Source of the DNA: Pelosinus baikalensis
GTDB lineage: Bacteria; Bacillota; Negativicutes; DSM-13327
DNA length: 64,000 nt
Direction of reading: 5' to 3'
NCBI RefSeq assembly: GCF_020819555.1
Contig: NZ_JAJHJB010000012.1
Coordinates: 1 to 64,000 of the forward strand
Below the pieces are notes generated by a model. It was not told where the DNA came from. It saw nothing but the letters and a program-made list of their open reading frames with translations, and ran no database searches. Below, one piece after another: positions 9,035 through 16,101 of the stretch (positions within the stretch are counted from its first letter, which is position 1; each line of letters begins with the position of its first letter). The position numbers and the translations under genes were made by a program.

Positions 9035-9077
9035 AAAAGGGATTTTCGAGCCAGTGTGGCATCGAAAATCCCTTTTT
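9035..9077 (+). terminator. Strong intrinsic terminator of the restriction-like operon
   Basis: GGGATTTTCGA (9039-9049) pairs perfectly with TCGAAAATCCC (9062-9072), followed by TTTTT and preceded by AAAA, so it can work in both directions. It separates the operon from the convergent Xre gene. Confidence 0.9.
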
Positions 9078-9094
9078 ATCTACGGTTTGATCTG

Positions 9095-9436
9095 CTACTT
9101 ATCTGTAGTAGATTTTTTTATGCCATGTTTATAAAGAACAAATTCCTTAGCCATATCAATTTCTTTTCTGATATGCTCTGGTAAGTTGTCCATTTCGTTA
9201 TCATTACAAGTTGCATCTATGGTTTCATTGTCGGAGAAGAACTCGGATAACGATATATTCAAACCTTCGCAAATTTTATAGATGGTAACTACTTGTGGAT
9301 TGCGACTCTTGCCGTTAACGATGCTGTCTACTGTAGATTGGGTTAAGCCAGATAAGTCTGCCAACTTGTTAACTGTTATATCTTTTTGATTGCATAACTC
9401 GATGATTCTAGTGGCAATTTTAGCTGCTACATCCAT
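9095..9436 (-). CDS. Xre-family transcriptional regulator, 113 aa
   Basis: An N-terminal Cro/C1-type helix-turn-helix spans residues about 8-62 (NKLADLSGLTQSTVDSIVNG), then an acidic tail. The start follows AAAGGAGAT. It is divergent from a second Xre gene at 9558, with two inverted-repeat operators between them, the usual set-up of a mutually controlling switch. It may control itself and the neighbour; a link with the restriction-like operon is possible but not shown. Confidence 0.85.
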   Translation of the reverse strand: MDVAAKIATRIIELCNQKDITVNKLADLSGLTQSTVDSIVNGKSRNPQVVTIYKICEGLNISLSEFFSDNETIDATCNDNEMDNLPEHIRKEIDMAKEFVLYKHGIKKSTTDK

Positions 9437-9453
9437 AATATTATCTCCTTTGT

Positions 9454-9469
9454 TAACGTGCTATCGTTA
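9454..9469. promoter_or_regulatory. Second candidate operator in front of the minus-strand Xre gene
   Basis: TAACG (9454-9458) and CGTTA (9465-9469) form an inverted repeat with a 6-base spacer. The same 6-base spacing and inner CGTT/AACG letters occur in the larger palindrome at 9500-9529, so one regulator may bind both. It lies 18 bases upstream of the minus-strand start. Confidence 0.5.
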
Positions 9470-9499
9470 TTTTATCACATATAAGTAAAAATAGTTACT

Positions 9500-9537
9500 G
9501 ACACGTCGTTGACAAATCAACGACGTGTCGTTATAAT
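9500..9537 (+). promoter_or_regulatory. Consensus sigma-A promoter inside a 12-bp palindromic operator
   Basis: TTGACA (9509-9514) and TATAAT (9532-9537) are separated by exactly 17 bases, both perfect consensus. The -35 box sits in a perfect 12-bp inverted repeat, GACACGTCGTTG (9500-9511) and CAACGACGTGTC (9518-9529). A repressor bound there would block RNA polymerase, so the strong promoter is probably silenced by one of the two Xre proteins. Confidence 0.9.
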
Positions 9538-9557
9538 GATGGAAGGGAGGTGAAATC

Positions 9558-9782
9558 ATGACATTTGGGGAGAATTTAAGAAAAATTAGAAAAGGGAAAA
9601 GAATTTCACAAACAAAGCTTTTTTCCGAAACGGGATTTCCCCAAACAACAATTAGTGATTGGGAAAATGATAAATATCTTCCTGATGTTATGGAAGCATT
9701 AAAACTTGCAGCGGTTTTAAAAGTAACGCTTTCGAAATTGCTAAATGGAAAATTTAAATCCCCAAAACCTAAAGCCAGCTAA
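9558..9782 (+). CDS. Xre-family transcriptional regulator, 74 aa
   Basis: A single helix-turn-helix domain (FGENLRKIRKGKRISQTKLF, then TGFPQTTISDWEN) fills the protein, followed by a basic tail. ATG 9558 has GGGAGGTG at good spacing. It is transcribed from the perfect promoter/palindrome at 9500-9537. Proteins of this size are repressors of the Cro/SinR kind. A tiny reading frame with a perfect Shine-Dalgarno follows directly. Confidence 0.85.
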   Translation: MTFGENLRKIRKGKRISQTKLFSETGFPQTTISDWENDKYLPDVMEALKLAAVLKVTLSKLLNGKFKSPKPKAS

Positions 9783-9789
9783 GGAGGTG

Positions 9790-9876
9790 ATGAATTGTTT
9801 ACAAATGGACAATCTTTTCAACTCAATACATAAAGCCTATAAGATTTTGAAAGTAAGAGTAATGATACTTGCATGA
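9790..9876 (+). CDS. Possible 28-aa peptide downstream of the Xre gene
   Basis: ATG 9790 is preceded by AAGGAGGTGA, a perfect anti-16S match that starts at the stop codon of the Xre gene. The frame gives 28 residues (MNCLQMDNLFNSIHKAYKIL...) ending at TGA 9874-9876. The ideal ribosome binding site is the only support; the start codon lies close to it (about 3 bases), and a TTG at 9794 in another frame would give only 12 residues. It could be a leader or signalling peptide, or decayed sequence. Confidence 0.35.
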   Translation: MNCLQMDNLFNSIHKAYKILKVRVMILA

Positions 9877-10030
9877 GCAATTTTGTAAGTGAGAGGAGGG
9901 TAGAAGTAAAAATTTTCCTATAGTAGTTGTTATCTATAGTATAGCGAAAAGAAAATACTAAATCCATTTTTCTGGAAAATAATTAAAATGTCTTTTAAGA
10001 ATATAAACTATCGCTGGAGGATCGAAGAAA

Positions 10031-10477
10031 ATGATCATTCACGAATCACTTATCGAACTCTATATGAAATCCAAAAGCAAAATGGAAATTATCGAAACCC
10101 TAGCCCATAAAGCAAAGGAGCTTGGTTGTATCAGTGAAGTAGAAGGCTATCTGGAAGATGTTTTTGCCCTGGATGAATCTTTTCCTATTTCCTTCGGCTA
10201 TGGGATCGCCATTCCCTACGGCAAAAGTCGCTATGTCCTGACTCCCTTCATCGCTTTTGCCAGAAGTGATGAGGCGTTTTGCTGGGATCATCGAGTCGAT
10301 CATGAAGCGAGGCTCATTTTTCTTATTGGCGTACCAGAAGAGCAGGACGATGATTTCGATTTTAAAATGCTAACCCATATGAGTGGCGGTCTCACGAATG
10401 AGTCCTTTAGGAGGCGGCTCCTGCAGACTTCCGATGCAGCGGAAGTAGTAGCTATGTTTAAAGAAATGGGACTGTAG
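10031..10477 (+). CDS. PTS fructose-type EIIA, phospho-histidine replaced by tyrosine, 148 aa
   Basis: EIIA of the mannitol/fructose class passes phosphate from HPr to EIIB through a histidine in GIAIPHGK. Here the motif reads GIAIPYGKS, with Tyr at position 63. The fold otherwise looks intact and matches the next gene in length (148 aa) and across the whole sequence. GGAGGATC precedes ATG 10031. Without the histidine it should not carry phosphate by the known route, so it may be a regulatory or decaying duplicate. It heads the PTS operon that continues to EIIC. Confidence 0.85.
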   Translation: MIIHESLIELYMKSKSKMEIIETLAHKAKELGCISEVEGYLEDVFALDESFPISFGYGIAIPYGKSRYVLTPFIAFARSDEAFCWDHRVDHEARLIFLIGVPEEQDDDFDFKMLTHMSGGLTNESFRRRLLQTSDAAEVVAMFKEMGL

Positions 10478-10519
10478 GTTTGATCATCGTTGTATTAAAA
10501 AATGAAATGGGGGCGAAAA

Positions 10520-10966
10520 ATGATTATCCATGAATCACTTATGGAATTAAATGTAACATCGAAAAACAAAGAAGAAATCATTAAAACTTTAGCCCGGAAA
10601 GCTGTGGAACTTGGTCGTGTCAATGATGTTGCTGGGTTTCTGCAGGCAGTTCTTGCACGGGAAGAGTTATTTTCTACTGCCATCGGCTATGGTATTGCCA
10701 TTCCTCATGGCAAAAGCAGCTATGTGCAGGAGCCCTTTATCGCTTTTGCCAAAAGCCAAGAAGCCTTTAGCTGGGATAGCAGGACCGATCAGGAAGTCAG
10801 ACTTATTTTCCTCATTGGCGTACCAGAGGAGAAAGCGAATGATTTGCATCTGAAAATCTTAGCGAATATTAGTAGGGGGCTGATGAATGATTCTTATCGG
10901 GAAAGGTTGGTACAGGCCATAAGTGCAGCGGAAATAGTCGCAATATTCGCAGAGATGGGATTATAG
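10520..10966 (+). CDS. PTS fructose-type EIIA, intact active site, 148 aa
   Basis: The phosphoacceptor motif GIAIPHGKS is complete, with His63. The protein is a tandem paralogue of the upstream gene and is presumably the working EIIA for the EIIB and EIIC encoded downstream. ATG 10520 is preferred over an upstream in-frame ATG at 10502: GGGGGCG lies just before it and the product then starts MIIHESL like its paralogue. A repeat element (10980-11020) separates it from EIIB. Confidence 0.9.
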   Translation: MIIHESLMELNVTSKNKEEIIKTLARKAVELGRVNDVAGFLQAVLAREELFSTAIGYGIAIPHGKSSYVQEPFIAFAKSQEAFSWDSRTDQEVRLIFLIGVPEEKANDLHLKILANISRGLMNDSYRERLVQAISAAEIVAIFAEMGL

Positions 10967-10979
10967 GGAGGGGGACGTG

Positions 10980-11020
10980 ACACACCCCGCCTGAAGGCAC
11001 CCCTCTCAAGAGGGGAATTG
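10980..11020. repeat. Dispersed intergenic repeat, copy 1
   Basis: About 41 bases beginning ACACACCCCGCC and containing CCCCTCTCAAGAGGGG, a small hairpin. A nearly identical copy lies at 13894-13935; only four to five bases in the middle differ (TGAAG against CTTTGG). Both lie in gaps of the same PTS region and read in the same direction. Confidence 0.75.
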
Positions 11021-11056
11021 GATGGTTTCTAATCTAGAAGTATTGGGGGGAGTATT

Positions 11057-11371
11057 TTGAAAATGATTGCTGTATGTGCATGTCCAACGGGGATTGCCCA
11101 TACGTATATGGCTCAGGCTGCCTTGGAGAAAGCTGCATTGGAAAGAGGACATGATATCAAGATTGAAACCCAAGGAGCGATGGGAATTGAAAATGAGCTG
11201 TCGATGCAGGATGTGGCAGAAGCTAATGTTGTTATTTTTGCCGTGGGTGTGAACGTAGAAGGAGAAGAACGGTTTCATGGTAAGCCAAGCATCATGGTGG
11301 AAGTTGGCAAAGCCATTGAGAATCCGGTTGCTGTGATCGAAAAAGCAGAGAAGAAGGGGGAAGAGATATGA
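11057..11371 (+). CDS. PTS fructose-type EIIB, 104 aa
   Basis: The beginning MKMIAVCACPTGIAHTYMAQ is the EIIB-fructose signature; Cys9 of CPTGIAHT carries the phosphate taken from EIIA. Length is normal for a single-domain EIIB. The start is TTG 11057 behind GGGGGGAG; an ATG two codons on is also possible. The stop overlaps the EIIC start (ATGA), so the two are translationally coupled. Confidence 0.9.
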   Translation: MKMIAVCACPTGIAHTYMAQAALEKAALERGHDIKIETQGAMGIENELSMQDVAEANVVIFAVGVNVEGEERFHGKPSIMVEVGKAIENPVAVIEKAEKKGEEI

Positions 11372-12429
11372 GCGAATTGGTAATGGATGAACTAAAGAAA
11401 GTGAAAAACCATCTGATGACAGGCGTTTCCTATATGATTCCATCCGTTGTGGTGGGTGGTATTTGTATTGCCGGAGCGTTAGCAACGGGGACACCGGGAG
11501 CCAAAGGTATGGAGGTCACGAGTGTCTTAGCAAATCACATATTGAACATCGGTGTGGCAGGCTTTACCTTGATGATTCCGATTTTGGCGGGCTATATTGC
11601 CTATAGTCTTGCGGGTAAGCCGGGAGTTGTCCCCGGAATGATCGGCGGCTATCTGGCAAATCAGCCTATAGCAGATAGTCCCTATAAAGCAGGTTTTCTG
11701 GGAGCTATTGTTATGGGGTTATTTGCAGGCTATATCGTGAAATGGATCAAGGGATGGAAGGTTCCTAGTTACTTGCGTCCTGTTATGCCCATCTTTGTGA
11801 TTCCCATTTTGAGTTCCTTACTCGTTGGTCTTACTTATATTTATTTACTGGGACAACCCATTGCTTCCGTTATGGGCGGAATTACCGATGGATTAAAGAG
11901 TATCAGCCAACAAGGGGCTGTAGTGATCGCCATTATTACTGGTCTTATGATTGCTTTTGATATGGGCGGTCCTGTCAATAAAACCGCCTGCATGTTTGCT
12001 TTTGGACTAATGGCAGAAGGGGTATATACCGTCATGGGACCGATTGGTATTGCCATTTGCACGCCTCCCTTAGGAATGGGGCTTGCCACTTTACTAGCGA
12101 AAAGGAAATATAACGAGGAAGAGTTAGAAGCTGGAAAAGCAGCTTTGGCTATGGGCATGATTGGCATTACCGAAGGAGCCATTCCTTTTGCTGCCGCAGA
12201 TCCCTTGCGAGTGTTGCCTTCTATTATGACCGGGTCGGCAGTGGGGGCCGTTATTGGAGCCTTGGGTAAGGTAGCGGATCATGCACCCCATGGTGGTCCT
12301 ATTGTATTGCCCGTGGTTGATAATCCACTGTTTTATATATTAGGGATTGTTGTCGGGACTGTGGTTACGGCATTGCTGGTGAATTCCTTAAAAGTAGATG
12401 TTAGCAAAGAATACGCTAGGCAGGCATGA
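11368..12429 (+). CDS. PTS fructose-type EIIC permease, 353 aa
   Basis: An integral membrane protein with about nine hydrophobic segments. GIAGA-like and FDMGGPVNKTA segments and ITEGAIPFAAADP are typical of fructose-family EIIC; the last includes the ITEGAIPF motif of the sugar-binding region. It moves a hexose or hexitol across the membrane while EIIB phosphorylates it. The sugar cannot be told from sequence alone; the GatZ/KbaZ-like gene downstream hints at a ketose or hexitol-derived substrate. Confidence 0.9.
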   Translation: MSELVMDELKKVKNHLMTGVSYMIPSVVVGGICIAGALATGTPGAKGMEVTSVLANHILNIGVAGFTLMIPILAGYIAYSLAGKPGVVPGMIGGYLANQPIADSPYKAGFLGAIVMGLFAGYIVKWIKGWKVPSYLRPVMPIFVIPILSSLLVGLTYIYLLGQPIASVMGGITDGLKSISQQGAVVIAIITGLMIAFDMGGPVNKTACMFAFGLMAEGVYTVMGPIGIAICTPPLGMGLATLLAKRKYNEEELEAGKAALAMGMIGITEGAIPFAAADPLRVLPSIMTGSAVGAVIGALGKVADHAPHGGPIVLPVVDNPLFYILGIVVGTVVTALLVNSLKVDVSKEYARQA

Positions 12430-12497
12430 GGGGATTGCTTCGTACTCGCAATGACTACGAGTGCGTTATAAATGGTGTAATGGAGGAGATTATTACA

Positions 12498-13760
12498 ATG
12501 AATAAAATGAATATCCGAGAAGTGATTGATAAGATTTTTACCTTGGAAGAGACAGGCTTTCGGACTACCCTGTTAGGCATCGGGCCTATGTCCAGAAATT
12601 TGATAGTCGCATCCCTGGAATTAGCAAAGGAAAAAGATTTTCCCATCCTGTTTATCGCCAGTCGCAACCAAGTGGATGCCAAAGAATTGGGGGGAGGTTA
12701 TGTCTGCAATTGGGATCAGCAAGGGTTTAAAGAGGCTATAGAAGAGATTGCTAAAGAGGTAGATTTTACAGGTCTCTACTATTTGTGCCGGGACCATGGT
12801 GGACCTTGGCAGCGCGATAATGAACGCAACAGTCATTTGTCCGAAGCCACTGCTATGGAATTGGCAAAAAGGTCTTATATAGAAGATTTAATTCACAATT
12901 TTGATCTGCTGCATATTGATCCTACCAAAGATCCTTATGTGATGGGCAAATCCATTGCGATGGATGTTGTAATCAACAGAACCATAGAACTCATTGCATA
13001 TGTGGAGAATGAAAGAAGGCTTCGGCAGTTGCCGGAAATCGGTTATGAAGTGGGCACCGAGGAGACGAATGGAGGGCTGACGAGTCAGGAGAATTATGAG
13101 TTATTCATCCGACAACTGACTACCGAGCTGTCTAAGAGAGGACTTCCCATCCCCGTATTTATCGTGGGACAGACAGGTACGTTGACCCGATTGACGAAAA
13201 ATGTGGGAGAGTTTAGCTATCATAGCTCAAAGCTCTTGGCGGATACTGCTAAAAAATATGGAGTCGGTTTGAAAGAGCATAACGGGGACTATCTGGAGGA
13301 CTATATTATCCTTGACCATCCTTCTTTGCATATAACCGCTATGAATGTAGCTCCGGAGTTTGGTTATATCGAAACCAAAGCATACTTGGAACTCCTTCGC
13401 TTAGAAGAGAAGGAAGTTGAAAATGGCAGATTGGAGTATCCGTCAAATTTAAAGCGGGTGATGTCGGAAGAAGCTGTGAACAGCGGTCGATGGAAGAAAT
13501 GGGTGATTGGTGATGACGTACATTTGTCTGTGGAAGCAATTTTAGCAGAGGAAGAATTGACCGCAACCATATGTGAAATCTGCGGTCATTATACCTATGA
13601 GAATGAAGAGGTGAAGAGAGAAATCACAACACTGTTTGCAAACATGAAAACATTAGGAATCGATGGGAATCGCTATGTACTGGATAAGATCAAAAATTCC
13701 ATTGATCGATATGTGCAATGCTTTAATTTGCAAGGGTTAACTAGTAAGCTGCTCAATTAA
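12498..13760 (+). CDS. GatZ/KbaZ-family protein (tagatose-bisphosphate aldolase subunit-like), 420 aa
   Basis: The segments PILFIASRNQVDAKELGGGY and CRDHGGPWQRDNERN align with the ATSNQVNQFGGYTG and GGDHLGPNCWQQ regions of GatZ. Later KEHNGDYL and APEFGYIETKAYLELL also fit. GatZ/KbaZ proteins stabilise the class II aldolase GatY/KbaY, but no such catalytic partner is in the operon; relatives also include sugar-acid epimerases. ATG 12498 follows GGAGGAG; a longer frame from 12426 overlaps EIIC but has no ribosome site. It probably acts on the phosphosugar made by the PTS. Confidence 0.75.
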   Translation: MNKMNIREVIDKIFTLEETGFRTTLLGIGPMSRNLIVASLELAKEKDFPILFIASRNQVDAKELGGGYVCNWDQQGFKEAIEEIAKEVDFTGLYYLCRDHGGPWQRDNERNSHLSEATAMELAKRSYIEDLIHNFDLLHIDPTKDPYVMGKSIAMDVVINRTIELIAYVENERRLRQLPEIGYEVGTEETNGGLTSQENYELFIRQLTTELSKRGLPIPVFIVGQTGTLTRLTKNVGEFSYHSSKLLADTAKKYGVGLKEHNGDYLEDYIILDHPSLHITAMNVAPEFGYIETKAYLELLRLEEKEVENGRLEYPSNLKRVMSEEAVNSGRWKKWVIGDDVHLSVEAILAEEELTATICEICGHYTYENEEVKREITTLFANMKTLGIDGNRYVLDKIKNSIDRYVQCFNLQGLTSKLLN

Positions 13761-13780
13761 AGTCACATTCTAAGCTATAC

Positions 13781-13858
13781 GAACCACAAAGACACAATGC
13801 CGCTATCGTACCACATAAAATGAAACGTTCTATAGTGTACTTTGTGTCTTTGTGGTTC
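13781..13858. repeat. Long inverted repeat (17-bp arms)
   Basis: GAACCACAAAGACACAA (13781-13797) is perfectly complementary to TTGTGTCTTTGTGGTTC (13842-13858), with a 44-base loop. The arms consist of the ACCACAAAGACAC motif often seen in dispersed bacterial repeats. It lies 20 bases after the GatZ-like gene and could also end that transcript. Confidence 0.8.
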
Positions 13859-13893
13859 AATACTTTTTGTTTTATCTAAGTTCTCTGAGCCTA

Positions 13894-13935
13894 ACACACC
13901 CCGCCCTTTGGGCACCCCTCTCAAGAGGGGAATTG
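13894..13935. repeat. Dispersed intergenic repeat, copy 2
   Basis: Second copy of the element at 10980-11020, again starting ACACACCCCGCC and holding the hairpin CCCCTCTCAAGAGGGG followed by AATTG. It lies between the inverted repeat and gmhB. Confidence 0.75.
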
Positions 13936-14005
13936 AGGATGGAAAGGAATTTTCTTAGATGCTATCAGTAGTAGCTGGGATATTTACGGAGGGGAGAGGG
14001 AAAGT

Positions 14006-14527
14006 ATGAAGCATAAACCAGCGGTATTTTTTGATCGCGATGGTGTATTAAATGTGGATCGAGGATATATTTGTAAACCGAGAGAAATGACCTGGATGCC
14101 TGGGGCGATTGAGGCAATTCGGATACTGAACCAAGCGGGGTATTGGGTATTTGTGGTTACGAACCAAAGCGGTATTGCCCGAGGTTTTTTTACGGAAGAA
14201 ACAGTATTTGATTTTCATGAGTTTATGGCAGAAGAGGCTCAAAGGCAGGGAGCGATAATTCATTCTTTTTATGTCTGCCCCCATCATCCAGAAGGGACGA
14301 TGGAGAAGTACTCCTCCATTTGCAATTGTCGTAAGCCTTTACCGGGGCTCATTGAGCAAGCATGTCTGGAATGGCCGGTTGATCTTAATGGATCGTTCTT
14401 GATCGGCGACATGCAGCGAGATATTGATGCTGCTCATGCCGCTGGGATACCCGGACATCTATTTTCTGAGGGGAGTTTGTATGATTTGGTTCAGGAAATC
14501 TTGAACCGAAGAAATCGCTTCAGCTAG
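14006..14527 (+). CDS. gmhB: D-glycero-D-manno-heptose 1,7-bisphosphate phosphatase-like HAD protein, 173 aa
   Basis: The HAD nucleophile motif FFDRDGVLN has Asp10 and Asp12. VTNQSGI supplies motif II, and CPHHPEG...CNCRKP is the zinc-binding loop specific to the GmhB/histidinol-phosphatase subgroup; motif IV is LIGDMQRDIDAAHAAG. GmhB makes heptose-1-phosphate for LPS core sugars or S-layer glycans. ATG 14006 follows GGAGGGGAGAGGG. The place after a PTS operon is unusual, and it may be transcribed separately, because the repeats at 13781-13935 intervene. Confidence 0.85.
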   Translation: MKHKPAVFFDRDGVLNVDRGYICKPREMTWMPGAIEAIRILNQAGYWVFVVTNQSGIARGFFTEETVFDFHEFMAEEAQRQGAIIHSFYVCPHHPEGTMEKYSSICNCRKPLPGLIEQACLEWPVDLNGSFLIGDMQRDIDAAHAAGIPGHLFSEGSLYDLVQEILNRRNRFS

Positions 14528-14651
14528 CCAAGCACTGGCTCATCTGGCAATGGATCTTCGTGAAACAGTCAGCAAATTCCAGATTTAGTGCGAAAGGTTG
14601 AATCATGTGTCGTGGCGACAGATCAGTCAGTGGATTGAATTCATTATCAGC

Positions 14652-14693
14652 AAGCTCTTGCAAGAGTTCGAATGGGAACTCTTGCAAGAGCTT
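14652..14693 (+). terminator. Terminator-like hairpin with 18-bp perfect stem after gmhB
   Basis: AAGCTCTTGCAAGAGTTC (14652-14669) pairs perfectly with GAACTCTTGCAAGAGCTT (14676-14693) around a 6-base loop. Only a short T-rich tail follows (TTTGTT), so it may be a structural repeat as much as a terminator. The arms are themselves partly palindromic (CTCTTGCAAGAG). Confidence 0.75.
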
Positions 14694-14813
14694 TGTTAAT
14701 GGTTAGCCAGTTGTTTCTCAAAGTAAGCTCTCATATCTTCTAGCGTAGGGGTTATTAAAGAATTTTTCGGACAAAATAGTGACTATACAGATCAATAGGA
14801 TGGGGTTTTGCAA

Positions 14814-15905
14814 ATGATACGGATTAGCAATTATCAACTTTTTTCTCTGATGGTACTATTTGAAATTGGCAGTAGTATTCTTTTTGTATCTGGAATTGAT
14901 GCCAAGCAGGACGCTTGGATTGTTGTTCTATTAAGTATGTTTGTCGGGTTCGCTTTAATGTGGGTTTATACAGAACTGCAAAAAAAATTCCCTCAAGAAA
15001 ATTTAGCAGCGATTATTATTAAGATTTTAGGTAAATACCTTGGGATACCCCTTGTGCTATTGTATGCACTATTCTTTCTTTATTGTTCAACCAGAATTTT
15101 TCGCGATTTTGGTGAAGTCATTGTTACTACTTTTCTTGTAAAGACTCCATTGTTAGTAGTACTTATCGTTTTTATGCTGACTGCCCTTTATGTTCTTTTT
15201 CTAGGGTTAGAGGTGCTAGGGCGTACAAGTGAAATTTTACTCCCTATTGTTTTATTCTCCATTATAAGTGTAATTATCATGGTTGGTATATCGGGAAGAA
15301 TCCAATTAGAGGGGTTATCACCTGTATTAGCAAATGGATGGCAACCTGTTTTCAAGGAGGTTTACCCCAAATTTGTGAATTCCCCTTTTGGTGAGGCAGC
15401 TGTTTTTATGATGTATTGGTGCTACTTGGATACAAAGCAACCTGTCCGCAAGATCTCATTTTGGGCAATAAGCACAGCAGGATTAATCATTACTATTATT
15501 GATGTTATCTCGATTTGTGTATTAGGAGTTACTATTGCTGGTGCTACAACTATACCTTTTTTAGGAGTTATTAAACTAATCAATATAGGTGATATTATAA
15601 CTAATTTAGACGCCTTCGGGATAGTCCTGATGTTTATTGGAGGCTTTTATAAAATGATACTATTCTTTTACGGGGGTGTGCAGGCATTTGCCACAGTATT
15701 TAAAGGCGTAGACTCACGCTGGATCATGGTCTTATCGGCTATTTTCGTCCTATGGCTGTCCATTGTTTTTGAACCAAATTATCCATATCATATCTGGCTT
15801 GGACACAAAGTGTCCTTACCATATATACATAATGTCTTTCAGACGATTATTCCCCCTTTCCTACTGCTTATCTACTGGTTCAAAGGCAAGGACTCAATTT
15901 GTTGA
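14814..15905 (+). CDS. Spore germinant receptor permease subunit (GerB/GerKB type), 363 aa
   Basis: A ten-helix membrane protein of the spore germination APC-like family: ISNYQLFSLMVLFEIGSSILF at the start, LEVLGRTSEILLP in the middle and a hydrophobic end. It is the germinant-binding B subunit of the receptor in the spore inner membrane. ATG 14814 is 8 bases after AGGATGGGG; TTG 14808 would be too close. Its partners A and C lie on the other strand, convergent to it, instead of in one operon. Confidence 0.9.
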   Translation: MIRISNYQLFSLMVLFEIGSSILFVSGIDAKQDAWIVVLLSMFVGFALMWVYTELQKKFPQENLAAIIIKILGKYLGIPLVLLYALFFLYCSTRIFRDFGEVIVTTFLVKTPLLVVLIVFMLTALYVLFLGLEVLGRTSEILLPIVLFSIISVIIMVGISGRIQLEGLSPVLANGWQPVFKEVYPKFVNSPFGEAAVFMMYWCYLDTKQPVRKISFWAISTAGLIITIIDVISICVLGVTIAGATTIPFLGVIKLINIGDIITNLDAFGIVLMFIGGFYKMILFFYGGVQAFATVFKGVDSRWIMVLSAIFVLWLSIVFEPNYPYHIWLGHKVSLPYIHNVFQTIIPPFLLLIYWFKGKDSIC

Positions 15906-15935
15906 ATCGTTTATTTTCATGGATGGTGATCTGAT

Positions 15936-16097
15936 ATGCTTGATATACAATATTTTAAGTATGTATTATCTAAAGCTGGATTGATTCCGGATATTTTAAT
16001 TCTAGGTGGATGGCTTTATGCTGCTATTTTACTCATAGTTCTTTTATACTATTTTCTTTGTTATATTAAAAAAATAGTGTTTGGAGAAAGAAAATGA
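15936..16097 (+). CDS. Small single-span membrane protein beside the germinant receptor, 53 aa
   Basis: ATG 15936 is preceded by GGTGAT. The 53 residues hold one strongly hydrophobic helix (about 19-45, GGWLYAAILLIVLLYYF) and a basic end (CYIKKIVFGERK), so the C terminus probably faces the cytoplasm. It starts 31 bases after the B subunit and stops 4 bases before the end of the convergent C-subunit gene. Small membrane D subunits encoded beside ger operons are known in Bacillus; a similar role is inference. Confidence 0.6.
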   Translation: MLDIQYFKYVLSKAGLIPDILILGGWLYAAILLIVLLYYFLCYIKKIVFGERK

Positions 16098-16101
16098 TGA
16101 T

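Noticed and set aside
11006..11494. Minus-strand 162-codon frame across EIIB and EIIC
   Set aside because: It is opposite two clear PTS genes and has low-complexity His/Ser composition.
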